The notes beneath the pieces were generated by a model, which did not search any database, was not told the DNA's origin, and worked only from the letters and a program-made list of their open reading frames with translations. DNA of 64,000 bases, taken from contig JAUJOR010000016.1 in assembly GCA_030447525.1 (NCBI GenBank), positions 1-64,000 of the forward strand, written 5' to 3'. The translations under genes and the position numbers were made by a program. This DNA comes from Chloroflexota bacterium. Its GTDB lineage: Bacteria; Chloroflexota; UBA11872; UBA12225. Below, in pieces: positions 51,268 to 59,286 of the stretch (within the stretch, counting starts at the first letter, position 1; each line of letters opens with the position of its first letter).

Positions 51268-54200
51268 ATGAGCTGGATGACCACTCCACATTTGCCCGGC
51301 GTCCCGCGCCACCAGACTCCCCGCCCGACGGGCTGGGCCTGCAGGAGGCGCGCCCTACGTTGGTCACAGCAGGCGATGGCCGCGCTGCTGGTCGCCGGAA
51401 TGCTCCTCCCTGCCTTTCCCCTCCCGGCGGCGGCCGGATCGCTCGATCAGGCGCCGGTGGGCGGCGCCGGGGCCGCCGGTGGGGCGCCGGCGGCCGGCAT
51501 AGGGGTAGGGGCCGCCGGGAGCGCGGCAGCTCCCACCAGCGCGGGGGCGGCCGGGGCGCAGCCGGCCCCCGTACAGCCGGCCCCCGTACAGCAGGTCACC
51601 GCGCAGCAGGCGCAGGGCGACCGGCAGCAAAGGCCGATAGAGGAGCTCACCCCCGAGGATCTGTTCGGCCAGCCCATCTACGCCGACGTCAAGGCCGAAT
51701 GGGACAAGCAGTTCAAGCCGGTCAGCGCCGGCGTGGAGGTGCGGATCCCGGCCGCCGACTACAGCGCCGCCGGCGGGAATGAGGGTCTGCAAGTAGTAGA
51801 CAACTTCCAGGGCAAGGCCGGGCGGACGCTGCTGTGGACGATCGACGACGGCTGGGTGGAGTGGGATGTCACCGTTCCCGAGACCGGGCTCTACGAGATC
51901 ACGGTGGACTACTACCCCATCCCCGGCAAGCGCGCCTCGGTGCAGCGCGACCTCTTGATCGATGGGGAGCTGCCCTTCCGGGAAGCGAAGCGGGTCGTCT
52001 TCCAGCGTGTCTGGAAGGACGCTTACTGGCCCCCGAAGCAAGACAATCAGGGGCAGGACATCCGTCCACCTCAGGTAGAGGCCCCGCAGTGGGAAACCAA
52101 GACCATCGAGGACGCGGATGGGCGCTATGACGCCCCCTTCCAGTTCGCCTTTACTGCCGGGGCGCACAAGCTGCGCCTGCAGACGGTGCGGGAGACCGTC
52201 GCACTGCACACCATCACCCTCCACACCCCGCGGGTAATCCCCACCTACCAGGAGCGCCTGGCGGAGTGGCGGGCCAAGGGGTACAAGGAAGTCACCGGCA
52301 ACAAGATCTCCAGGGTCGAGGCCGAGAACATCTACCTCAAGGCCGACCCCACCATCCGCGGCGAGGTCAACTTCGACGCCCTGGCCTCCCCTAACGCCAA
52401 TGGGGTGTTCCGCCTGAACTCGTTTGGTTGGTGGCGCTGGCGCCTGCCGGGCCAATGGGCGCGCTGGAAAGTCACCGTCCCGGAGGACGGCCTGTATCAG
52501 ATCAGCATGGACGTCTGGCAGGGCTGGGCCGGGCGCCGGCCCCGAATTCGCACCCTGCGCATCGATGGCGAGGTGCCCTTCCGGGAGATGCGCAACATCC
52601 TGTTTCGCAGCGACCGTCTGTGGCGCCTGGAGACAATGCGCCAGGACCAGCTGCCCGAAGGAGAGCCCTATCTCTTCTATCTCAGCAAGGGCGAACACAT
52701 CCTGCAGATGGAAGTCACCCTGGGGTTCATGTCTGAGACGCAGCGGGTGCTGGATCAGACGCTCGGCGAGATGAGCGCCATGAACCGGGAAATGCTCATG
52801 ATCACGGGGGCCAACCCGGACCGGAACATGGATTGGGACCTGCACGAGAAGATCCCCACCCTTGTCCCGCGCCTGCGGTCGATCGTCGAGCGCCTAGAGA
52901 CGCAGGCGACGCGCATGGAGGAGATTGGCAAGTCGCGCAACGACGCCTCTGCCGCCTTCCGCGTCGTGGTCGACCAGGTGCAACGAATGGTCAATCAGCC
53001 GGCGGACATCCATCGCCTGCTAGACGACTTCACTCGCAGCCAGGGCATCCTGGCGGCGCAGATCGTCGCTCTCCAGAACCATCCGCTGGCGGTGGAGTGG
53101 TTCGCCGTGCACTCCCCTGACGCCAAGCTCCCGCGGGTGCAGGCCAACGTGGTGGAGCAGACCATAGCGTCCACCAGGACGTTCATCATGTCCTTCTTCC
53201 GTGACTACACCGGCCTGGGGAGCAGCTACGGCAAGAACGAGAAGCCCCTGGAAGTGTGGGTCGGTCGGGGCTCCGAATGGGGCCAGATCATGAAGGATAT
53301 GGCGGAGGATGACTTCACACCGGCCACGGGCATCAAGGTTAACCTCCACGTCATCCCGCCGGCCAACCTCGGAGAGGGCGCCGGCTCCGTGCTCCTGCTG
53401 GCTGCAACGGCCGGGGAAGCCCCCGACGTGGCCGTCGGCGTCCCTTCGCAGCTCCCGGTGGACTTCGCCGTACGCAAGGGACTGGTCAACCTGAACGAGT
53501 TCCCGGACTACGCCCAGGTGGCGGAGCGCTTCCGGCCGGGCGCCCTGGTGCCCTTCCGCTACAAGGTCCCGTTCACGAATCAGGTGGGGGACTGGGCGCT
53601 GCCGGAGACGCAGGACTTCGCCATGCTCTTCTATCGCACGGATGTGCTGACCGAGCTGGATATCAAGCCCCCGGACACGTGGGAGGACTTGTATGACGCC
53701 CTGCTCAAGCTGCAGCAAAATGGCCTGGACTTCTACTACCCGCCGCCGACCGGCGTGGCGGTGACCGAGGGGGCCGTGGGGTTCACCCCCTTCCTGTTCC
53801 AGAACGGGGGCGACTACTACACCTGTGACGCTGAGGGGTCGTGCAAGTCGTCGCTGAACACTCCCGAGGCCCTGGCCGGCTTCCAGGAGTGGACGGAGCT
53901 CTATAGCAATTACAAGATCCCCCGCGAGGCTAACTTCTTTACCCGCATGCGCACGGGTGAGCAGCCCATCGGCGTCTCAAACTACTTTGTGTACATCCAG
54001 CTCTCCACGGCGGCCCCGGAGCTGACTGGGCGCTGGGAAATGCGCCCCATGCCGGGGCACCGCTGCGGGTCAGTCAACAACACCACGGGGATGATGATCC
54101 CCTGCCCCCCGGGTGAGCAGCCCGGCACCGTCATCCGCACCAGCGGGGGCACCGGCCAGGCGGTGGTCATCTTTAACCAGAGCACGCAGAAAGACGCCTC

Positions 54201-54573
54201 GTGGGAGTTTCTCAAGTGGTGGACGTCCAAGGACGCCCAGCAGCGCTTCGGCGGTGAGCTGGAGGCGCTGATCGGGGTTGAGGCGCGCTGGAACACGGCC
54301 AACCTGGAAGCCCTGCAGGCCCTGCCGTGGCCCCGCCGCGATATCGCCTCCATCTTGGAACAGTGGCGCTGGTTCCGGGAGCCCCCGGTGGTCTTGGGAG
54401 GCTACTTCACCGGCCGTCACGTCCTGAACGCCTGGAACCGCGTGGTGCTGCAGGGGGTCAATCCCCGCGAGTCCTTGGAGGATGCCATCTTCGACATCAA
54501 CAAGGAGCTGGCCAAGAAGCAGGAGGAGTTCGGGATCAAGGTTGATCCCTCTATGTACCGGCGCGGAGGCTGA
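51268..54573 (+). CDS. Large extracellular solute-binding protein with two carbohydrate-binding-like modules
   Basis: 1101 residues; ATG 51268 has AGGAG seven bases upstream. A long signal segment (hydrophobic core about 37-56, ending FPLPAAAGS, no lipobox Cys) is followed by an Ala/Gly/Pro/Gln linker to about 120. Two beta-rich modules come next (about 155-317 and 345-484). Both share a VTVPE-x-GLY core and a later DGE-x-PFRE motif, and the second starts RVEAENIYL, typical of CBM6/35-like domains. A helical region (about 490-645) leads to a family 1 sugar-binding domain (about 657-1100: APDVAVGVPSQLPVDFA, LFYRTDVLTELDIKPPDTWE, WEFLKWWTSKDAQQRFGG). It should capture a glycan outside the cell for the permeases encoded next. 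Family 1 binding proteins usually have 400-450 residues. Confidence 0.9.
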   Translation: MSWMTTPHLPGVPRHQTPRPTGWACRRRALRWSQQAMAALLVAGMLLPAFPLPAAAGSLDQAPVGGAGAAGGAPAAGIGVGAAGSAAAPTSAGAAGAQPAPVQPAPVQQVTAQQAQGDRQQRPIEELTPEDLFGQPIYADVKAEWDKQFKPVSAGVEVRIPAADYSAAGGNEGLQVVDNFQGKAGRTLLWTIDDGWVEWDVTVPETGLYEITVDYYPIPGKRASVQRDLLIDGELPFREAKRVVFQRVWKDAYWPPKQDNQGQDIRPPQVEAPQWETKTIEDADGRYDAPFQFAFTAGAHKLRLQTVRETVALHTITLHTPRVIPTYQERLAEWRAKGYKEVTGNKISRVEAENIYLKADPTIRGEVNFDALASPNANGVFRLNSFGWWRWRLPGQWARWKVTVPEDGLYQISMDVWQGWAGRRPRIRTLRIDGEVPFREMRNILFRSDRLWRLETMRQDQLPEGEPYLFYLSKGEHILQMEVTLGFMSETQRVLDQTLGEMSAMNREMLMITGANPDRNMDWDLHEKIPTLVPRLRSIVERLETQATRMEEIGKSRNDASAAFRVVVDQVQRMVNQPADIHRLLDDFTRSQGILAAQIVALQNHPLAVEWFAVHSPDAKLPRVQANVVEQTIASTRTFIMSFFRDYTGLGSSYGKNEKPLEVWVGRGSEWGQIMKDMAEDDFTPATGIKVNLHVIPPANLGEGAGSVLLLAATAGEAPDVAVGVPSQLPVDFAVRKGLVNLNEFPDYAQVAERFRPGALVPFRYKVPFTNQVGDWALPETQDFAMLFYRTDVLTELDIKPPDTWEDLYDALLKLQQNGLDFYYPPPTGVAVTEGAVGFTPFLFQNGGDYYTCDAEGSCKSSLNTPEALAGFQEWTELYSNYKIPREANFFTRMRTGEQPIGVSNYFVYIQLSTAAPELTGRWEMRPMPGHRCGSVNNTTGMMIPCPPGEQPGTVIRTSGGTGQAVVIFNQSTQKDASWEFLKWWTSKDAQQRFGGELEALIGVEARWNTANLEALQALPWPRRDIASILEQWRWFREPPVVLGGYFTGRHVLNAWNRVVLQGVNPRESLEDAIFDINKELAKKQEEFGIKVDPSMYRRGG

Positions 54574-54744
54574 GGCCAGCCGTGCCTGTGGGGCGGGTCA
54601 GCCGGCGGGTGTGTCCCCCGTCGCTCTGGCCCGCTCCCTACTCGGTCATGACCCTGTAGTGGTGAACTCAGCAGGCGACACCGGGAAGTAGGGCCAGTGT
54701 CGCCGCTGCCGGCGACGGCAAGCGCATAAGGAGGATGTGAACAA

Positions 54745-55701
54745 ATGGCTACCCGACCAGAAGTATTTGTCCCAGCAAGGGCAATACCGGCTCCCCACGC
54801 GCGCCGCTCTCCGCTGAGCGCCTTCTGGTACCGATGGGGTGTCTACTACCTCTTCATGGCCCCCTTCATGACCATGTTCACCGTCTTCATCATCGCCCCC
54901 GTGCTGGTGGCCATCTACCTATCATTCACCTACTTCAACGTCCTGGAGGCACCGCGCTGGATCGGGTGGAGCAACTACAAGCTCTTGTTTCTTGAGGACG
55001 ACGTCTTTATCACGGCCATCGCCAATACCCTGACATTTGCCGTGATCACTGGTCCGGTCGGCTTCTTTATCTCCTTTTTCTTTGCCTGGTTGATCAACCC
55101 GCTGAAGGCCAAGACCGTCCTGGCTTTGTGTTTCTACGCGCCCTCTATCGTGGGCGGCATCGCCATGAGCGTGGTATGGAAGATCGTGTTCTCCGGCGAC
55201 CGCTATGGCTACTTGAACAACTATCTGCTCAATATCGGGGCCATCGACGAGCCGTACCAGTTTCTCTCCGAGCAGGCGTCGATCATGCCGGTGATCATGT
55301 TCGTTTCCTTGTGGATGGGCATGGGCACCGGGTTCCTGGTGTTCCTCGCCGGCCTGCAGACGGTGAATACCGACCTGTATGAGGCAGGCAAAGTGGACGG
55401 CATCTCCAATCCACTACAGGAGGTGTGGTACATCACCCTGCCGTCGATGAAGCCCCAGCTCCTGTTCGGCTCGGTCATGGCCGTTGTCGCGGGGTTCTCG
55501 GTATTTGAGGTGGCTACGGCGCTGGCCGGCCTACCTAGCCCCTTGTATGCCGGGCACACCATTGTGTCTCACCTGTATGACTACGCCTTTATTCGGTTTG
55601 AGATGGGCTATGCGGCCACTGTGGCTGTGATTCTGTTTCTCTGGACCTTCGGCCTGGGCCGGCTCCTGTTCCGGATCTTCTCGTCCAAGAACGAGTACTA
55701 G
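54745..55701 (+). CDS. Sugar ABC transporter permease, MalF type (pair 1)
   Basis: 318 residues, six main helices. The EAA loop that docks the ATPase reads YEAGKVDGISNPLQEVWYIT (about 212). It is similar to LplB/YtcP/UgpA-type permeases. AAGGAGGATG lies before the ATG. It should form the channel with the next gene's product. No ATPase gene is in the operon; a shared MsiK-like ATPase would be needed. Confidence 0.92.
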   Translation: MATRPEVFVPARAIPAPHARRSPLSAFWYRWGVYYLFMAPFMTMFTVFIIAPVLVAIYLSFTYFNVLEAPRWIGWSNYKLLFLEDDVFITAIANTLTFAVITGPVGFFISFFFAWLINPLKAKTVLALCFYAPSIVGGIAMSVVWKIVFSGDRYGYLNNYLLNIGAIDEPYQFLSEQASIMPVIMFVSLWMGMGTGFLVFLAGLQTVNTDLYEAGKVDGISNPLQEVWYITLPSMKPQLLFGSVMAVVAGFSVFEVATALAGLPSPLYAGHTIVSHLYDYAFIRFEMGYAATVAVILFLWTFGLGRLLFRIFSSKNEY

Positions 55702-55818
55702 CTGGATGCGTGCTATGTTGGGGTTTGACGTGACTATCCCGGTGTGCGGTTCGACAGAAGGATCGGTGATGACGTCTGCGGGCTTGCGTCCTGGCGTGCA
55801 TCCTAAGGAGGGTTTGTA

Positions 55819-56724
55819 ATGGCAGTGCTGGCCCGCCCCCGCTCGGTGCCGCGCGTCCCGGTGCTCTTCGGGAGGCGTATCCGGATACAGTGGCCTTCGG
55901 CACAGTATTTCTTGTTGGTGCCGCTGGCGGTGTTCGCCGTGTTGCCCATCGTGTACGTCATATCCACGGCGTTTAAGCCCCTGGAAGAGCTGCTGATATT
56001 TCCGCCACCCTTCTTCGTCCGTCGGCCCACGATGGACAACTTCCAGGACTTGCTGCTAGCGACGAACGCCCTGGCCGTGCCATTCTCGCGCTACCTGTTC
56101 AACAGCGTCTTCGTCACGCTGACCACGGTGCTCCTACAAGTATTGATCTGCTCGATGTGCGCCTACCCACTGTCTAAGGCGCGGGGGCTGCCGGGCGCGA
56201 ACATCGTCTTCGCCATGATTATCGCCGCCTTGATGTTTGCCCCCCAGGTGACCCGCATCCCGCAGTACCTGGTGGTGCAGAAGCTGGGCATGATCGATAC
56301 CTATTGGGCCCTGATCGTCCCGGCCCTGGCGTACTCGTACGGACTGTTCATGATGAAGCAGTTCATGGATAACTCGGTAGATATGGCGCTGATCGAGGCG
56401 GCGCGGATTGATGGGGCGAACGAGTGGACGATCTTCTGGCGGGTGGTGATGCCAAACGTCGCCCCGGCGTGGAACACGCTGCTCATCTTCGGCTTTATCC
56501 AGCAATGGAACGACTCGTTCAGCCCGCTGGTATTCACGCGCAGCGAGGCGATGAAGACGGTCTCGGTGGCCATGATCTCCCTTACCAACGGGCCGGCGAC
56601 GGTGGCCCGCCTGGGGGCGCAGTCGGCGGCGGCATTCCTGATGACCGCCCCGACCATCATCGTCTTCTTGCTGCGGCAGGCGAAGGTGATCCAGACCATG
56701 GCCCACTCCGGGATCAAGGCCTAG
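55819..56724 (+). CDS. Carbohydrate ABC transporter permease, MalG type (pair 1)
   Basis: 301 residues, six helices, EAA loop IEAARIDGANEWTIFWRVVM (about 192), and the typical N-terminal VISTAFKPLEELL. AAGGAGG lies 5-7 bases before the ATG. It is the partner of the permease 117 bases upstream. Confidence 0.92.
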   Translation: MAVLARPRSVPRVPVLFGRRIRIQWPSAQYFLLVPLAVFAVLPIVYVISTAFKPLEELLIFPPPFFVRRPTMDNFQDLLLATNALAVPFSRYLFNSVFVTLTTVLLQVLICSMCAYPLSKARGLPGANIVFAMIIAALMFAPQVTRIPQYLVVQKLGMIDTYWALIVPALAYSYGLFMMKQFMDNSVDMALIEAARIDGANEWTIFWRVVMPNVAPAWNTLLIFGFIQQWNDSFSPLVFTRSEAMKTVSVAMISLTNGPATVARLGAQSAAAFLMTAPTIIVFLLRQAKVIQTMAHSGIKA

Positions 56725-56877
56725 GCGGGCGCCGCTGCATCAGTCGGCAGTGAGCGGCCGTCCGTGGCACGGGGCCTGGCATGGCCCGGCGGGGTGAGGT
56801 GGTGAGGGATCTAGCAGGAATGGCTGGCCAGGCAGGCAGGCGGATTAGGTAGGGACAACGTGTTGAAGGAGGCGATG

Positions 56878-58380
56878 ATGGCGGTCGACACAGCGCGGTT
56901 CGGCCGGCGGGGCGTCGGTCGTGACCCGAGAGGCTGGCTGCGCGCCGGTGCGGCTGCGCTGCTCTCCCTTAGCTTGATGGTGACCACGGTAGCCACGGCC
57001 AGCGCTGATCGGGAGTATTCCTGGACGCTGGACAAGGACGGGCAGCAGCTGCGGTCTCCGATGCCATACATCTACGACTTCGAGGTCGATGGGATGTACA
57101 AGCCTTCGGGGACATTCAAGAACCCGGCCGATATCTTCATCGACAAGGAGTACAACGTCTGGATCGCCGACACCGGGAACAACCGCCTGCTGAAGTTCGA
57201 CGAGCGGGGGAACTATCTACGGGAGTTCGGTACGGCAGAAGATGAAGGGAAGCTGAACGCCCCGGAAGGGATCTACGTCACCGAGCGCGGTGACATCTGG
57301 GTGGCCGACCGTGGTAACGGGCGGATCGTGCAGTACGCCCCGGACGGGACGTTCTTAAAAGCCCTGGGGAAGCCCCGCTCCCGGCTGCTGGAAGAGGACC
57401 AGGTCTACCAGCCGAACAAGCTGGTGATCGACCGACGGGGCTATATCTACGTCCTGAACGGCGGGGGAGATTACCGCGGGATCTTCCTGCTGGACTCCGA
57501 GGGTGAGTTCCGCGGCTTCTTTGGCGCCAACCGGCTCAGCTTCAACCTGGCGCGCCTGCTCGTGCGGTCATTCACCACGGACGCGCAGAAGAAGCAGATC
57601 TCCAAGGTGCTGCCGACGCACCACGCCAATCTCTTCGTCGATCCGCGGGGCTTCATCTACACCGTTTCGCCCCTGTCCCAGCAAGATCAGATCAAGAAGC
57701 TGAACTCAGTTGGGAACAACGTCTACACCACGAGCGCGAAGGCCTTTGGCGAGCGCGAGCGACGCGGGACGCAGATCGTCAACCCGCAGTTTGTGGACGT
57801 GACGGTAGACGAGCAGGGAATTGTCTCCGCCCTGGACTTCAACAGCGGGCGGATCTACCAGTATGATCAGTCGGCGAATCTCCTGGCCATCTTCGGCGGC
57901 CGGGGAGCCCAGCGGGGCCGGTTCGAGCTCCCGCAGAGCCTGGCCGTAGGGCGCGAAGGACGTATCTTCGTCCTGGACGCAAACCGCAATAACATCCAGA
58001 TTTTCCGGCCCACGGAGTTTGCCAATCTCCTGCACGACGGGAGCAAGCTCTACTTCGACGGCAAGTACAACGAGGCGGCCACGATCTGGGAGGAAGTCCT
58101 GCGGCGTAACAGCTTCTACGAGCTGGCCCATACGGGCCTGGGCAAGTCGTTCTTCAAGCGCGGTGACTACGTCACGGCGATGGAGGAATACAAGATCGCG
58201 CGGAACAAGGACGGTTACTCACAGGCATTCGGTGAGTGGCGCCACGACTTCCTGCGTGAGAACTTCGGCTGGCTGTTGCCGATGGTGATCTTTGCCATCT
58301 GGGTATTAACCACGGTGATCTCCCGTACGATGAAGCGCGTGATGAGCATGAAGCTTGAGACGGAGGGGGGACCAGCATGA
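56878..58380 (+). CDS. NHL-repeat protein with TPR-like segment and C-terminal membrane anchor
   Basis: 500 residues from ATG 56878, five bases after AAGGAGG. Signal peptide 1-43 (GAAALLSLSLMVTTVATASA). An NHL-type beta-propeller spans about 70-385, with repeats such as NPADIFIDKEYNVWIADTGN, APEGIYVTERGDIWVADRGN and PQSLAVGREGRIFVLDANRN. A TPR-like helical part follows (YFDGKYNEAATIWEEVLRRN, about 395-450). One membrane helix (WLLPMVIFAIWVLTTVIS, about 464-482) and a short basic tail end the protein. It would display the propeller outside the membrane. The stop overlaps the YIP1 start (ATGA), so the two are coupled and may form a complex. No catalytic residues are evident; a lyase or lactonase role for the propeller is possible but unsupported. 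Confidence 0.85.
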   Translation: MAVDTARFGRRGVGRDPRGWLRAGAAALLSLSLMVTTVATASADREYSWTLDKDGQQLRSPMPYIYDFEVDGMYKPSGTFKNPADIFIDKEYNVWIADTGNNRLLKFDERGNYLREFGTAEDEGKLNAPEGIYVTERGDIWVADRGNGRIVQYAPDGTFLKALGKPRSRLLEEDQVYQPNKLVIDRRGYIYVLNGGGDYRGIFLLDSEGEFRGFFGANRLSFNLARLLVRSFTTDAQKKQISKVLPTHHANLFVDPRGFIYTVSPLSQQDQIKKLNSVGNNVYTTSAKAFGERERRGTQIVNPQFVDVTVDEQGIVSALDFNSGRIYQYDQSANLLAIFGGRGAQRGRFELPQSLAVGREGRIFVLDANRNNIQIFRPTEFANLLHDGSKLYFDGKYNEAATIWEEVLRRNSFYELAHTGLGKSFFKRGDYVTAMEEYKIARNKDGYSQAFGEWRHDFLRENFGWLLPMVIFAIWVLTTVISRTMKRVMSMKLETEGGPA

Positions 58381-59210
58381 CCGCCCGCTCGATTCCGGCC
58401 GTTGCTACTCCGGCGGTACCGCGCCGACGTGTAGCGCGCCCTGGTGCGGGACGCGCCGGGACGGCGGCGCGCTGGCGTGCCGCCGCCGGGCGTGTGCGGT
58501 GGTACCTGACCAAGTGGTTCCGCCAGATGCTGTTCGTCCTGACGCATCCGACTGAGGCGTTCTGGGAGCTGAAGCGCACGGGAGACTGGGCGTCCGTTGC
58601 CTTCCTGGTGTTCCTGGCGGTCATGGCGCGCATGTTGCTCATGAGCTTCATGAGCTTCCACTACATCTTCCAAGGCGTGGAGCGGACGAAGTGGAATCTC
58701 GAACGCGTCATGCAGCAGTTCACCGCCACGATGACGCTGGGCATGACCAACTTCATCTACAACGGTAACCCAGAGGACACCTCGGTCATCCAGGAGGCCC
58801 TGCGCATCTTGATCCCCTTCGTGACCTGGTGCCTGGCGCACTACGCCATCGCCATGATCTTTTACGGTGAAGGGGGCCTGCGCGACATTATGGTGTCGGC
58901 CGCCTTTTCCCTTTCCCCTTACATTTTCTTCTCCTGGCCGGCGTCTCTGATCCTGACCAACGTGACCACCCTGGCGGAGCGTTCGCTGTACTTTAGTATC
59001 AGTTGGCTGGTCAACTTGTGGGTCTTCTACTTATTCTTGACCCATATCCGCATCATTCACGACTTTACATTCAAACGCACGGTGGCAACGTACATCATCT
59101 CGCTGATCACGGTAATCATCATCTGGTCGCTGGTGGCTCTGGTGTATGCCCTGACCAGCAACACGTACGAGTTCTTCTACGAGCTGTTCTACGAGTTGAC
59201 CACGCGCTAG
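58377..59210 (+). CDS. YIP1-family membrane protein
   Basis: 277 residues. After a basic, Arg/Ala-rich 45-residue tail, LTHPTEAFWELKRTGDWASV is the typical opening of bacterial YIP1-domain proteins, followed by about five helices (AFLVFLAVMARMLLMSF, ILIPFVTWCLAHYAIAM, FSLSPYIFFSWPASLIL, LVNLWVFYLFLTHI, VATYIISLITVIIIWSLVAL). The role of the bacterial family is not established. Coupling to the NHL protein suggests a joint membrane assembly. Confidence 0.85.
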   Translation: MTARSIPAVATPAVPRRRVARPGAGRAGTAARWRAAAGRVRWYLTKWFRQMLFVLTHPTEAFWELKRTGDWASVAFLVFLAVMARMLLMSFMSFHYIFQGVERTKWNLERVMQQFTATMTLGMTNFIYNGNPEDTSVIQEALRILIPFVTWCLAHYAIAMIFYGEGGLRDIMVSAAFSLSPYIFFSWPASLILTNVTTLAERSLYFSISWLVNLWVFYLFLTHIRIIHDFTFKRTVATYIISLITVIIIWSLVALVYALTSNTYEFFYELFYELTTR

Positions 59211-59286
59211 GCTGCCGGGTGCTGGGAAAACGCACCGTCGGCTATGAGTTGGGCATAGGCCCCGGAAGATGCAAGGAGTCACGTCC

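Noticed and set aside
51364-52845. 493-codon minus-strand open frame opposite the binding protein
   Set aside because: Antisense shadow of a well-supported gene; no recognisable family.
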